A DNA stretch of 64,000 nucleotides from Clostridium sp. CAG:302 (GCA_000431795.1 FR887373.1:118530-182529), one strand, 5' to 3'; numbered from the stretch's first letter, positions 8,190 to 16,799 are shown. Notes: generated from the sequence alone by a model not told the origin. Translations and numbers: made by a program.

Positions 8190-8941
8190 AAGTATCTGTT
8201 TTATCATCTGGTAGTAAAGGAAATACTACTTATATAGAAAGTAATAATGCAAAGATACTTATTGATTTGGGAAATACTTCAAAATATGTAAAGGAAAAAT
8301 TAGAGGATTTGGGAGTATTTCCTGGTGACATTGATGCTATACTTATTACCCATACTCATGTTGATCATATAGGGGGCCTAAAAATATTTGCTAAGAAATA
8401 TAATATTCCAGTATATATTACTGAAGTGATGCATAAAACATTAGATTATATAGATAATTATAAACTACTTGAAGATGAGTTTGATATTAAAGACATTCAT
8501 GTTACTACGATTAAAACTTCACATGATGCTCCTGATTCAAGAGGATATATTATTAGTAGTGAAAACAAATCAATTGTTTATATTACTGATACTGGATATA
8601 TTAATAAAAAATATTTTGCTATACTTAGTAATAGAGATTTATATATTATGGAATCTAATCATGATGTTGAAATGCTTACTAATGGAAAATATCCTTTTAA
8701 TATTAGACAGAGAATACTATCTGATAAAGGACATCTATCCAATTATGATTCTTCTAAGTATTTGTCTTCTTTTATAGGAGACAATACTCATTATATACTG
8801 TTAGCTCATTTATCACAAGATAATAATACTGAAGAACTTGCTTACGAAACACTGGCAAATAGATTAAAAGAAGATAATAAACATGTAGATAATATAATTA
8901 TTACTAAACAAAATGAGGAAACTGAGCTGATAAATGTATGA
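8186..8941 (+). CDS. walJ: Metallo-beta-lactamase-fold exonuclease WalJ (YycJ)
   Basis: 251 aa. It opens MKVSVLSSGSKGNTTYIES and has the metal motif THTHVDHIGG (near residue 54-63), with further ligands at ITDTGY and MESNHD. The WalJ/YycJ family is a 5'-3' DNA exonuclease linked to mismatch repair in Bacillus. The start codon overlaps the stop of the M23 gene (ATGA), and its own stop overlaps the rlmH start, so the three are translationally coupled. The cognate walK/walR genes are not in the window. Confidence 0.92.
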   Translation: MKVSVLSSGSKGNTTYIESNNAKILIDLGNTSKYVKEKLEDLGVFPGDIDAILITHTHVDHIGGLKIFAKKYNIPVYITEVMHKTLDYIDNYKLLEDEFDIKDIHVTTIKTSHDAPDSRGYIISSENKSIVYITDTGYINKKYFAILSNRDLYIMESNHDVEMLTNGKYPFNIRQRILSDKGHLSNYDSSKYLSSFIGDNTHYILLAHLSQDNNTEELAYETLANRLKEDNKHVDNIIITKQNEETELINV

Positions 8942-9372
8942 TAAAATTAATATGTGTTGGAAAAATAAAAGAAAAATATTTAACTGATGGAGTAAATGAT
9001 TATTTTAAAAGAATTAATAAATATCATAAATTTGAAATAATTGAAGTTGATGACTCTATACCCTCTATTGAGGAAACTAAGATAATGAAACATATTGATA
9101 ATAAAGATTATGTAATTACTTTGGAAATTGAAGGTAAAAATCTATCTTCTCCTCAATTTGCTGATAAATTAGACAATACTTTTATATCTCACTCTAATAT
9201 TACTTTTGTAATAGGTGGATCTTATGGACTTTCCAATAATATTAAGAATAGATCTAATTATAAACTATCCTTTTCAAATATGACATTTCCACACGGCTTG
9301 TTTAGATTAATATTTTTAGAACAATTATATAGATGCTTTAAAATTATTAATAATGAGACATATCATAAATAG
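8938..9372 (+). CDS. rlmH: 23S rRNA (pseudouridine1915-N3)-methyltransferase RlmH
   Basis: 144 aa, about 15 residues shorter than the usual form but complete. It starts MIKLICVGKIKEKYL. The SPOUT-fold SAM-binding knot is seen in TFVIGGSYGLS and MTFPHGLFRLIFLEQLYR, and the family ending NNETYHK is present. It methylates the pseudouridine at 1915 of 23S rRNA on the 70S ribosome. It overlaps walJ by four bases and ends this operon. Confidence 0.95.
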   Translation: MIKLICVGKIKEKYLTDGVNDYFKRINKYHKFEIIEVDDSIPSIEETKIMKHIDNKDYVITLEIEGKNLSSPQFADKLDNTFISHSNITFVIGGSYGLSNNIKNRSNYKLSFSNMTFPHGLFRLIFLEQLYRCFKIINNETYHK

Positions 9373-9399
9373 AATTTTATTTTTAATAATTAAAGATGT

Positions 9400-9427
9400 A
9401 AATAGAGTTTTGACTCTATTTTTTCTA
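9400..9427 (+). terminator. Intrinsic terminator after rlmH
   Basis: Stem AAATAGAGT/ACTCTATTT with a TTTG loop, followed by TTTTT. Confidence 0.85.
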
Positions 9428-9456
9428 TTGATAAAAGTACACTATTATGATAAAAT
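9428..9456 (+). promoter_or_regulatory. Promoter of the zinc-ribbon membrane protein gene
   Basis: TTGATA, 17-base spacer, TAAAAT, directly downstream of the rlmH terminator. Confidence 0.55.
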
Positions 9457-9479
9457 ATTTGTTGTAGAGGAGGCAGTAT

Positions 9480-9896
9480 ATGTATTGTAGAAATTGCGGT
9501 AATAAACTTGACGAGAATGCTTATGTGTGTGTTAACTGTGGTGTTTTAGTAGATAGTAATATAAATAATAGTATTCCTTCGAGAGTATATAGAGAGAAGA
9601 AAAAAGGTGATAGTAATGCCACGGGTATACTTAGTATCATTTTTTCTTCATTAGCAGTTTTAGATGCTTTTGATTGTTTGACTACTGACATAAGTGCTGT
9701 AGGTATGTATACGAAAGTATTAGATAGAATAATGTATTTATTTGGTTTTGTTGGCTTTTCATTAGCATTTATGGTTGTTGGTTTTATTTTATCATTAGTA
9801 TATAAAAATAAGACTTGTAATCAGGTTGGACTTGGCCTATCTTTACTTGCTTTGTTTCTTATAATAACTGAAGTATTGGTAGTGATGTTTTATTAA
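9480..9896 (+). CDS. Zinc-ribbon membrane protein
   Basis: 138 aa. An N-terminal zinc ribbon (MYCRNCGNKLDENAYVCVNCG, two CxxC knuckles) is followed by a basic linker and probably two or three membrane helices (about 50-68, 85-108, 115-137). Zinc-ribbon/TM proteins of this kind are common in Bacillota and have no single known role. GAGGAGG lies 6 bases before the ATG. The gene runs straight into rsmA with a 1-base gap. Confidence 0.85.
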   Translation: MYCRNCGNKLDENAYVCVNCGVLVDSNINNSIPSRVYREKKKGDSNATGILSIIFSSLAVLDAFDCLTTDISAVGMYTKVLDRIMYLFGFVGFSLAFMVVGFILSLVYKNKTCNQVGLGLSLLALFLIITEVLVVMFY

Positions 9897-9897
9897 T

Positions 9898-10692
9898 ATG
9901 TATAATTTTGATTTTAAAAAAACACTTGGTCAAAACTTCTTGAAGGATGATAATATTGTAAATAAAATTGTTAATGCTACTGAATATAAGAAAAATAATT
10001 TGGTTATTGAAATTGGACCGGGAGCTGGTTCTTTGACTAAGAAACTACTTCCTAAAGTTGACAAAGCGATATTGTATGAAATTGATACTAGATTAGAAAG
10101 AATATTAAATAAGGAACTTGCTGAATATGATAATTATACTATTATATTTGACGATTTTTTAAATAGAAATGTTAATGATGATTTAAGTAATTATTGTTTT
10201 GATAATTTATATATTGTTGCTAATTTACCATATTATATTACTACTCCTATTATAAGTAAAATTATTGAAGAAAAGATACCTGCTTGTGAGATTGTTATTA
10301 TGATTCAAAAAGAAGTTGCTGATAGATTGTGTGCTCTTGTTGGAACTAAAGAGTATGGACAACTTACTGTCTTTCTTAATTATTTTTATGATATTAAACG
10401 AGTTACTAATGTTAGTAAAAATTCTTTTGTACCTAAACCTAAGGTTGATTCCGCTGTTATTAAGATGGTTAAAAAGGATAATTTAGAATATGTTAAGGAT
10501 TTAGATTTCTTTAGAAAAATAGTTAAAGATAGTTTTAGATTTAAAAGAAAAACTATTAAAAATAATTTATGTAATTATGATATAAATATAATAGAAAGTG
10601 TACTTGAGAAGTATAATTTTAATATTAATACTAGAAGTGAAAATATTCCTTATTATGTATTTGTAGAATTGGCAAATGAGTTATTGAAGTAA
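9898..10692 (+). CDS. rsmA: 16S rRNA dimethyladenosine transferase RsmA (KsgA)
   Basis: 264 aa. Features are KKTLGQNFLKDDNIV at the N-terminus, the SAM-binding VIEIGPGAGSLTK, the catalytic NLPYYITTPI motif, and SFVPKPKVDSAVI. It dimethylates two adjacent adenines in helix 45 of 16S rRNA late in 30S assembly. It is followed by yabG, as in B. subtilis. The last codons and stop lie inside the terminator hairpin. Confidence 0.96.
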   Translation: MYNFDFKKTLGQNFLKDDNIVNKIVNATEYKKNNLVIEIGPGAGSLTKKLLPKVDKAILYEIDTRLERILNKELAEYDNYTIIFDDFLNRNVNDDLSNYCFDNLYIVANLPYYITTPIISKIIEEKIPACEIVIMIQKEVADRLCALVGTKEYGQLTVFLNYFYDIKRVTNVSKNSFVPKPKVDSAVIKMVKKDNLEYVKDLDFFRKIVKDSFRFKRKTIKNNLCNYDINIIESVLEKYNFNINTRSENIPYYVFVELANELLK

Positions 10693-10706
10693 TAACTCAT
10701 TTTTTG
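10674..10706 (+). terminator. Intrinsic terminator overlapping the rsmA stop codon
   Basis: A 12-bp perfect stem (10674-10685 with 10691-10702) with loop GAAGT, followed by a T-run. Confidence 0.85.
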
Positions 10707-10734
10707 TTATATATTTTTGCTTATTACATAATAT
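10706..10734 (+). promoter_or_regulatory. Sigma-E-like sporulation promoter of yabG
   Basis: GTTATATA, 13-base spacer, CATAATAT. The same -10 and spacing occur ahead of spoIVA. This resembles the mother-cell sigma-E consensus (-35 ATATT-like, -10 CATACAAT-like). In B. subtilis yabG is a late mother-cell gene (sigma-K), whose -10 is similar, so the exact factor is uncertain. Confidence 0.5.
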
Positions 10735-10750
10735 TATATGGGTGAGTATT

Positions 10751-11512
10751 ATGTTTCAAATTGGTGATTTAGTTACTAGAAAGTCTTATGATAATGATAT
10801 TATATTTAGAATTATAGCTATTGATGATAACAATTATATACTTAAGGGTGAAGTTGTTAGATTGTATGCAGATAGTCCAAAAGAAGATTTAAAAATATAT
10901 GTTGATGATGATAAAGATGATTTCGCTCCGGAGATTGATAATTTTAGGAATCTAGATAGAAATGAATACTTTTATTTGCCGGGAAAAATTGTGCATTTGG
11001 ACCAGGACCTTTCTTTTATGAATAAGTGTATGAATTTTTATAAAAAGAATAGAATTAAGGCTTATGGAATATGTACTGATGGTAAGGATTTATCTAATGT
11101 TGTTACGGAGAGTCTTAATAAATATAACCCTGATATTATTGTTATTACTGGGCATGATGCATTATACCGTAAAAAAAGAAAAGATAATAGCTATAAAAGT
11201 AGTGATGAATTTGTTGCGGCGATTAAGACTGCTAGGAAGTATGAAAATTCTCATGAAAAACTTATTATAATAGCGGGGGCTTGTCAATCTAATTATGAAG
11301 AACTAATAAAAGCTGGGGCTAATTTTGCCTCTAGTCCTAAGAGAATTAATATACATGCACTTGATCCAGCAATTATTGCTACTTGTCTTGCTTTTTCAGA
11401 TAAAAATAAGGATATTGATTTGATAAAGATTCTTAATAAAACTAAATATGGCTCTGATGGAATAGGGGGGATTATTACTAAGGGTACTATGTATGTTGGG
11501 TATCCTAGATAA
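10751..11512 (+). CDS. yabG: Sporulation-specific protease YabG
   Basis: 253 aa. The N-terminus FQIGDLVTRKSYDNDIIFRI and the stretch GKIVHLDQDLSF match YabG (peptidase family U57), as do IIVITGHDALYRK and the C-terminal KTKYGSDGIGG. YabG processes spore coat and cortex-associated proteins in the mother cell. The ATG at 10751 follows GGGTGAG by 5 bases; an upstream in-frame GTG at 10742 lies within that site. It sits between rsmA and veg as in Bacillus and Clostridium, which supports the assignment. Confidence 0.93.
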   Translation: MFQIGDLVTRKSYDNDIIFRIIAIDDNNYILKGEVVRLYADSPKEDLKIYVDDDKDDFAPEIDNFRNLDRNEYFYLPGKIVHLDQDLSFMNKCMNFYKKNRIKAYGICTDGKDLSNVVTESLNKYNPDIIVITGHDALYRKKRKDNSYKSSDEFVAAIKTARKYENSHEKLIIIAGACQSNYEELIKAGANFASSPKRINIHALDPAIIATCLAFSDKNKDIDLIKILNKTKYGSDGIGGIITKGTMYVGYPR

Positions 11513-11514
11513 TT

Positions 11515-11736
11515 ATGACAATAGAGAAAATTAAAAATAATATAGATAGTAAAAAAGGAAATAATGTAAAGGTAATTTATAATGGTAGTAGAAATAAGAA
11601 AGAAGAATATGAAGGAATTATAAAAGAAGTGTATAATTATATATTTATTATTAAAACTGATGGTAATGAAGTTAAAAGTTTTAGTTATAGAGATGTTCTT
11701 ACTAATACGATAGAGTTATTTTTTGATAAAGTGTAA
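11515..11736 (+). CDS. veg: Veg protein
   Basis: 73 aa, basic. NIDSKKGNNVKVIYNGSRNK and the ending SYRDVLTNTIELFF are typical of the Veg family (DUF1021), a small SH3-like protein linked in B. subtilis to biofilm matrix regulation. It lies two bases after yabG and is probably cotranscribed with it, although veg is usually highly expressed from its own promoter. Confidence 0.92.
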   Translation: MTIEKIKNNIDSKKGNNVKVIYNGSRNKKEEYEGIIKEVYNYIFIIKTDGNEVKSFSYRDVLTNTIELFFDKV

Positions 11737-11752
11737 AATTTGTATAAAGTAC

Positions 11753-11781
11753 TTGCAATTCTTTTATAAATAATATAAAAT
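11753..11781 (+). promoter_or_regulatory. Promoter of spoVG
   Basis: TTGCAA, 17-base spacer, TAAAAT. A TATAAA two bases earlier is an alternative -10. Confidence 0.5.
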
Positions 11782-11818
11782 GTAATTGGAAAGTATTTTC
11801 TAGAAGGAGTTGATAGAC

Positions 11819-12076
11819 ATGAAGATTACTTCAGTAACTGTTCGTAAAATTGAAAAGGAAAATTCAAGAATGAAAGGAATTGCATCAGTACTTATTGATG
11901 ATTGCTTTGCTGTACATGATATAAGAATAATTGATGGTGATAATGGATTATTTATTGCTATGCCAAGTAAGCCTACTGCTACTGGTGGACACAGAGATAC
12001 AGCACATCCTATTGATAAAGAAACAAGAAAGATGTTTGAAGATGCTATCTTTGAAGAATATAATAAGACTGAATAA
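11819..12076 (+). CDS. spoVG: SpoVG regulatory protein
   Basis: 85 aa. MKITSVTVRKIEKENSRMKGIA, DDCFAVHDIRIIDG and FIAMPSKPT are the SpoVG signature. SpoVG is a small nucleic-acid-binding regulator affecting asymmetric septation in Bacillus and virulence or envelope genes elsewhere. AAGGAG lies 9 bases before the ATG. It is monocistronic, with its own promoter and terminator. Confidence 0.95.
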   Translation: MKITSVTVRKIEKENSRMKGIASVLIDDCFAVHDIRIIDGDNGLFIAMPSKPTATGGHRDTAHPIDKETRKMFEDAIFEEYNKTE

Positions 12077-12077
12077 G

Positions 12078-12107
12078 AACTATTAGGAAAAAACTAATAG
12101 TTTTTTC
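12078..12107 (+). terminator. Intrinsic terminator of spoVG
   Basis: Stem AACTATTAG/CTAATAGTT, A-rich loop, six T. Confidence 0.88.
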
Positions 12108-12134
12108 ATATCTATTTGTTTTTTTGCATATAAT
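12106..12134 (+). promoter_or_regulatory. Sigma-E-like sporulation promoter of yabP-yabQ
   Basis: TCATATC, 14-base spacer, CATATAAT, a close fit to the sigma-E consensus. yabP is a sigma-E gene in B. subtilis, so element and gene function agree. The element begins in the T-run of the spoVG terminator. Confidence 0.6.
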
Positions 12135-12152
12135 CTTCTAGGAGGATATATT

Positions 12153-12449
12153 ATGGATAAAACAAGTAATATTGATAGCGGTTATAATCATAGTCTTTCT
12201 ATTGCAGAAAGAAAAAGTATTGTTTTAACTGGTGTAAAGAAAATTGAAAGCTTTGATAGTGAAGAATTTCTTATGGAGACAACAATGGGATATTTAGCGA
12301 TAAAGGGCAGTGAACTTGAGATTATTAAACTGGATACTTATCAGGGAAATGTTTCAATAAAAGGAAGAATAGATAGTTTGATGTACTTAGATAATGTTAA
12401 TGGTAAAAAGAATAAAGATGATTCTCTTTTGAATAAGCTATTTAAATGA
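12153..12449 (+). CDS. yabP: Sporulation protein YabP
   Basis: 98 aa. The AERKSIVLTGVKKIESFDSEEFLMET core and YLAIKGSELEI..., with a short C-terminal tail, match the YabP/YqfC family, small mother-cell proteins needed for spore formation or coat assembly. AGGAGG lies 6 bases before the ATG. The TGA overlaps the yabQ ATG (ATGA), so the pair is translationally coupled, in the standard yabP-yabQ-divIC order. Confidence 0.92.
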   Translation: MDKTSNIDSGYNHSLSIAERKSIVLTGVKKIESFDSEEFLMETTMGYLAIKGSELEIIKLDTYQGNVSIKGRIDSLMYLDNVNGKKNKDDSLLNKLFK

Positions 12450-12727
12450 TATTAAGAATTCAAATATATTCTTTGTTATTTTCTTTCTTTTATGGAATAT
12501 TTGTGTTTTTTTTATTAGAACTTAATTATAAATTATTGTATACTGGTAAGATGCTTTATAAAATTATTATATCTTTTTTGTTTGTTATGTTTATTTCACT
12601 ATTATATTTTTATGGATTACTTAAGATTAATAATGGTATTATTCATATATATTTCTTAATTGTTATGTTTACAGGTTATATGTTATCTTTTGTCATATAT
12701 AGGAAAATTCGTTGTAAAAAAAGTTAA
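12446..12727 (+). CDS. yabQ: Sporulation membrane protein YabQ
   Basis: 93 aa with three hydrophobic helices (about 8-28, 37-58, 63-85). The YabQ-like start ILRIQIYSLLFSFFYGIFV is followed by a conserved-type GLLKINNGIIHIYFL. YabQ is an integral membrane protein of the outer forespore membrane needed for cortex formation. It is shorter than the Bacillus protein, lacking a C-terminal extension. The divIC promoter overlaps its last codons. Confidence 0.88.
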   Translation: MILRIQIYSLLFSFFYGIFVFFLLELNYKLLYTGKMLYKIIISFLFVMFISLLYFYGLLKINNGIIHIYFLIVMFTGYMLSFVIYRKIRCKKS

Positions 12728-12740
12728 GTTATGCTATAAT
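12712..12740 (+). promoter_or_regulatory. Promoter of divIC
   Basis: TTGTAA, 17-base spacer, TATAAT; it overlaps the yabQ stop codon, separating vegetative divIC expression from the sporulation genes. Confidence 0.7.
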
Positions 12741-12762
12741 CTTAGTGTAAGAAGGTGATAAC

Positions 12763-13086
12763 TTGGCTAAGAGTAAGAATACTAGAAAAAGTAAAATTAG
12801 TAAAAAAGCTAAACTTAGAATACTGCTATTCTTTATTATTTTTGGTGGTATTATAGGTTCTCTTAGTTATAGTTTTTTTTCTAATGTTAATAAGATAGTT
12901 AGTATTAAAAAAGAAAAACAAGTTCTTAACGATAGAATTGAAGAACTTACTGATGAAGAAAAAGTTTTGAATTCTGATATTAAGAAGCTTGAAGATCCTG
13001 AATATGTGGCAAGATATGCAAGAGAAAAGTATTTGTATTCTAAGGATGGAGAACTTATTATTAGAATACCGGATGAAGATAATTAA
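12763..13086 (+). CDS. divIC: Cell division protein DivIC/FtsB family
   Basis: 107 aa. A basic N-terminus and a single membrane helix (about 23-43) are followed by a coiled coil (KQVLNDRIEELTDEEKVLN) and the family-typical DPEYVARYAREKYLYSKDGE. DivIC works with FtsL and DivIB in activating septal wall synthesis. TTG is the start codon, placed 6 bases after AAGGTGAT. In B. subtilis divIC is followed by yabR and spoIIE; here it ends the block and meets ftsH tail to tail. Confidence 0.92.
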   Translation: MAKSKNTRKSKISKKAKLRILLFFIIFGGIIGSLSYSFFSNVNKIVSIKKEKQVLNDRIEELTDEEKVLNSDIKKLEDPEYVARYAREKYLYSKDGELIIRIPDEDN

Positions 13087-13122
13087 AAGAAGATACTATT
13101 TGGTTTTAGTATCTTCTTTTTT
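13085..13122. terminator. Shared bidirectional terminator between divIC and ftsH
   Basis: A 14-bp perfect stem (13085-13098 with 13107-13120), with T-runs on both strands. It overlaps the stop codons of both convergent genes. Confidence 0.9.
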
Positions 13123-15030
13123 GGTAGTCTTTTTTGATTTTTTTGTATCTTCTTTAACTTCATTTACTTGTTCTTCTTCTTTTTTAGTTTCTACTTCTGG
13201 TAGATGTCCATGTTCTACTAGAAAGTCAATTTCTTCTTTAGTTATTGTTTCTTCTTCAAGTAAAGTATTTGCTATTAAAGATAATAAGTCTTTATTTTCA
13301 GATATGATTTTTTTAGTTTTTTCGTAACAGTTATTGATTATTGAACGCATTTCTTCATCTATTTCATGGGCTACTGTATCTGAAATATTTCTATTTTTGG
13401 TATAATCTCTACCTAAGAATGTATTGCCATCTGGTTCTTCAAGCATCATAGGTCCTAATGAACTCATGCCATATTCTGTTACCATACTTCTGGCTATTTT
13501 TGTAGCTTTTTTGAAGTCATCATGGGCTCCTGTTGTTATTTCTCCAAATGTTACTTCTTCAGCAACTCTTCCTCCAAGTAAACCACATATTGATTCTAGT
13601 AATTCGTTCTTTGTATAGTTGAATGATTCTTCTTTAGGAGTCATCATTGTATAACCACCAGCATGTCCTCTTGGAATTATAGTTATTTTTTGTACTTCAT
13701 TGGCACCATCTAGTTTTAATCCCATTACAGCATGTCCTGCTTCGTGGAAAGCAACTAGTTTCTTTTCTTTATCGGTATATTTCTTTGTTACTTTAGCAGG
13801 TCCCATTAATACTCTGTCTGTTGCTTCATCTATTTCAGCCATTGTTATTTCTTTTTTGTTTCTTCTAACTGCTAGTAGAGCGGCTTCGTTAAGTAAGTTT
13901 TCTAGGTCTGCTCCTGAGAATCCTGGAGTTCTTTTAGCAAGATATTCTAGTGTTATATTTTTGGCTAATACTTTGTTTTTAGCATGTACTTTTAATATTT
14001 CTATTCTGGCATTTTTATCTGGTAAACTTACCGTTACTTGTCTATCAAATCTTCCTGGTCTTAATAGAGCTGGGTCTAATACATCTGGTCTATTGGTAGC
14101 GGCTATTATGATTATTCCTTCATTGGCACCAAAACCATCCATTTCTGTTAATAATTGGTTTAGTGTTTGTTCTCTTTCATCATGACCTCCACCTAGCCCT
14201 GTTCCTCTTTGTCTACCTACGGCATCTATTTCATCGATAAATATTAGACATGGGGCATTCATTTTTGCTTGTTTAAACATATCTCTTACTCTTGATGCAC
14301 CAATACCTACGAATAATTCTACGAAGTCTGAACCACTTATATAATAGAACGGTACTTTTGCTTCTCCTGCTACAGCACGAGCTAGTAGGGTTTTACCTGT
14401 TCCTGGGGGGCCTACTAATAGAACTCCTTTTGGTATTCTAGCACCCATACTAGTAAATTTTTTTGGATTTTTTAAAAAGTCTATTAATTCTTGTACTTCT
14501 TCTTTTTCTTCTGTTAAACCTGCAACATCTTTGAAGGTTGCTCGACTTTCCTCAACAAGTTTTGCTCTTGATTTTCCAAAGTCCATAGATTTACTTCCGC
14601 CACCAAGTTGTCTTGTGAATATCCAAATTGTAACACCTGCTAGAATAACTATTGGAACAACATCTACTAAAACAGCAAGCCAAGATGATGCTTCAGCATC
14701 AGTATTGATTTTTAATTCAAAGTTACTTGTTCCTTCTTTAGCGGCTGTTATTTTTGAAATGAATTCTTCTGATTGCGGTAAGTAAAGTATAAAACTTTCA
14801 TTTTCTGCATAATCAGATAATTTTCCTTCAAGCATATATGTTTCAGTACGAACTTTAGGGGTTATAGTTAATTCTGTTACTTTACCTCCGTTTAAGTCTT
14901 TCATGAATTCATCATAAGATAGTTCATTTACTTTTACATTGAACATTTTGAATATTATTAGGCATCCTATAATGAATATTAATAAAAATGCATAAGGCGC
15001 TAAACTTTTCTTTATATTTTTTTTATTCAT
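13096..15030 (-). CDS. ftsH: ATP-dependent zinc metalloprotease FtsH
   Basis: 644 aa. Two N-terminal membrane helices (about 12-30 and 118-138) flank an extracytoplasmic domain. The AAA+ motor has Walker A GPPGTGKT, Walker B LIFIDEIDA and the second region of homology ATNRPDVLDPALLRPGRFDR. The zinc protease motif is FHEAGHAVMG, with the third ligand Asp further on. The C-terminal tail is highly charged (Lys/Glu). It degrades membrane and regulatory proteins. It overlaps tilS by 8 bases, without the hpt gene that usually lies between them. Confidence 0.97.
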   Translation of the reverse strand: MNKKNIKKSLAPYAFLLIFIIGCLIIFKMFNVKVNELSYDEFMKDLNGGKVTELTITPKVRTETYMLEGKLSDYAENESFILYLPQSEEFISKITAAKEGTSNFELKINTDAEASSWLAVLVDVVPIVILAGVTIWIFTRQLGGGSKSMDFGKSRAKLVEESRATFKDVAGLTEEKEEVQELIDFLKNPKKFTSMGARIPKGVLLVGPPGTGKTLLARAVAGEAKVPFYYISGSDFVELFVGIGASRVRDMFKQAKMNAPCLIFIDEIDAVGRQRGTGLGGGHDEREQTLNQLLTEMDGFGANEGIIIIAATNRPDVLDPALLRPGRFDRQVTVSLPDKNARIEILKVHAKNKVLAKNITLEYLAKRTPGFSGADLENLLNEAALLAVRRNKKEITMAEIDEATDRVLMGPAKVTKKYTDKEKKLVAFHEAGHAVMGLKLDGANEVQKITIIPRGHAGGYTMMTPKEESFNYTKNELLESICGLLGGRVAEEVTFGEITTGAHDDFKKATKIARSMVTEYGMSSLGPMMLEEPDGNTFLGRDYTKNRNISDTVAHEIDEEMRSIINNCYEKTKKIISENKDLLSLIANTLLEEETITKEEIDFLVEHGHLPEVETKKEEEQVNEVKEDTKKSKKTTKKEDTKTK

Positions 15031-16339
15031 AATTTTCCTCTCTTTCTTTGCACTCTATTATTATATCATACTTTTCATTTTTTTTAGAACAAAATTTACT
15101 TTTTTTAATACCTGGTATCCAAATTATGTTGTTATTACTATCTATTAATATTGGATAAGTTATTCTTTGTGATATTGGAAGTTTATTTTCTATCATTATT
15201 TCTTTTATTTTCTTTTTATTATTACTTCCTTTTAATATTATATAGTCTCCATCTATTCTATTTCTAAAATATAAGGGTAGTGCTATTGTACTTTTATCTA
15301 TTCTACATATATAATTGCTATCGTTTTCGGTATTATCTATTATATTGAATTCTAAATTATCGATAATTAAATTATTAGTTAACTCTATTTTATAATTGCT
15401 TTTTTTTGATGTGTTTTCTTTTATTAGTAATTTATTATATTCTTTTACTATTATTTTATTATTTGGTAAGTTTATATTTAGATTTGGCTTGTTGTTATTT
15501 ATTAATTGGATAATACTATTTATATGTTTTTCTGTTACTATGTTACTTTCATTTGAATAGATATCATTTAATATATAGTATAAAGTGTTTTTTATTAGAA
15601 AACTGTCTAACTTTAACAATTCATCTATATATATTATATTATCTTTATAAATACTAGTAATATTCTTTTTTACTAATGATTTTATATAATTATCATATTC
15701 TAATAGTGTATTAGAGTATTTTAAGAATTTTTTGTGGACATCTTTGTCTTCTTCTTTTAATAAAGGAAGAATTTTTTTGCGATATCTATTTCTAGTATAA
15801 TCTGTATTTGTGTTAGAACTATCAATAAAATATGTGATATTATGTGATTTATTGTAATTTATAATATCTTCCTTTGTTACTTTTAATAATGGTCTTATTA
15901 TTTGATAGTTTTTTACTTTGTTTATTTCTTTAATACCAGCATATCCTTCAAGGTTGGAACCACGGACTATTTTCATTAATACTGTTTCTATTTGATCATC
16001 GCCATGATGAGCAAGGAATAGTTTAGTAGAATGATATTTGGATAATATTTCTTCATAGAAGTTATATCTTTTTTTTCTGGCTTCATTTTCGAAGTTTGTT
16101 TCTTTATATTCTGTTATTTTCATACTTTCAAAGATTAAATTATGTTTTTGGCAGTAATCTTTTAGATATTCTTCTTCGGTAGTACTTTCTTTTCTGACAT
16201 TATGGTTTATATGACATACTACTAGTTTATTTGTTTTTTGTTCTAATAGATTTAATAAACACATAGAGTCTGGTCCTGAAGATACTCCTACTACTACGGG
16301 GTTATTATCAAAAATAATGTCGTCTAAAATATGTTCCAT
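15023..16339 (-). CDS. tilS: tRNA(Ile)-lysidine synthetase TilS
   Basis: 438 aa. The PP-loop is VVVGVSSGPDSMCLLNLL (first Gly of the usual SGG replaced by Ser). Other typical stretches are VCHINHNVRKES, LAHHGDDQIETVLMKIVRGS and the C-terminal RNRIDGDYIILKGSNNKKKIKEI. It converts C34 of tRNA-Ile(CAU) to lysidine with ATP, an essential decoding step. The ATG at 16339 follows AGGAGG by 5 bases; an in-frame ATG at 16357 lies upstream of that site and is less likely. Confidence 0.94.
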   Translation of the reverse strand: MEHILDDIIFDNNPVVVGVSSGPDSMCLLNLLEQKTNKLVVCHINHNVRKESTTEEEYLKDYCQKHNLIFESMKITEYKETNFENEARKKRYNFYEEILSKYHSTKLFLAHHGDDQIETVLMKIVRGSNLEGYAGIKEINKVKNYQIIRPLLKVTKEDIINYNKSHNITYFIDSSNTNTDYTRNRYRKKILPLLKEEDKDVHKKFLKYSNTLLEYDNYIKSLVKKNITSIYKDNIIYIDELLKLDSFLIKNTLYYILNDIYSNESNIVTEKHINSIIQLINNNKPNLNINLPNNKIIVKEYNKLLIKENTSKKSNYKIELTNNLIIDNLEFNIIDNTENDSNYICRIDKSTIALPLYFRNRIDGDYIILKGSNNKKKIKEIMIENKLPISQRITYPILIDSNNNIIWIPGIKKSKFCSKKNEKYDIIIECKEREENYE

Positions 16340-16359
16340 ATTTTCCTCCTTTGTCATAT

Positions 16360-16368
16360 ATTATAGCA
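16360..16368 (-). promoter_or_regulatory. Extended -10 promoter element of tilS-ftsH
   Basis: TGC followed by TATAAT on the minus strand, about 20 bases before the tilS ATG. No clear -35 is seen. It lies back to back with the promoter of the plus-strand gene at 16452. Confidence 0.45.
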
Positions 16369-16396
16369 GATATTAAAGAAAAAAAGAATATTTATT

Positions 16397-16425
16397 TTGA
16401 CTTTTATGAATATTTAAGTTATAAT
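16397..16425 (+). promoter_or_regulatory. Promoter of the 115-aa hypothetical gene
   Basis: TTGACT, 17-base spacer, TATAAT. Confidence 0.7.
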
Positions 16426-16451
16426 TATCTTCCGAGGTGAAAAAAGCATAT

Positions 16452-16799
16452 ATGAAAGATTTTCAAGATGTTACTATGTCTTCTTTGATAGCGGGTTATT
16501 TTTTATCAAAAGGAACTAGGATAATTGAATTTAATGTTATTACTAATTTATTAAATAATTTATATATGTACGAAAATATAGATGTTATGGATACTGATGA
16601 AGATAATGACAAACTTGGTATTATTATTTTATTTGATGACAAAAGTCTTATTTTGAATTATGATTTTAATGAAATTGTTAATATAAATGGAACTAATATT
16701 ACAGTTTATGAATATCTATATGGTTTAACTAATGAATGGGTAAGAAATTACTTTAATGTGGATGAAAATATAAAGAAAAGAACTAAGATTATTGCTTAG
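16452..16799 (+). CDS. Hypothetical protein, 115 aa
   Basis: An acidic, soluble-looking protein I do not recognise. Features are an N-terminal helix (SSLIAGYFLSKGTRIIEFN), an acidic patch DVMDTDEDNDKLG, and a beta-rich middle. GAGGTGA lies 11 bases before the ATG at 16452; an in-frame GTG inside that site (16437) is unlikely. It has a strong promoter, so it is probably expressed. Its stop overlaps the stop of the convergent tyrS by four bases. Confidence 0.75.
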   Translation: MKDFQDVTMSSLIAGYFLSKGTRIIEFNVITNLLNNLYMYENIDVMDTDEDNDKLGIIILFDDKSLILNYDFNEIVNINGTNITVYEYLYGLTNEWVRNYFNVDENIKKRTKIIA

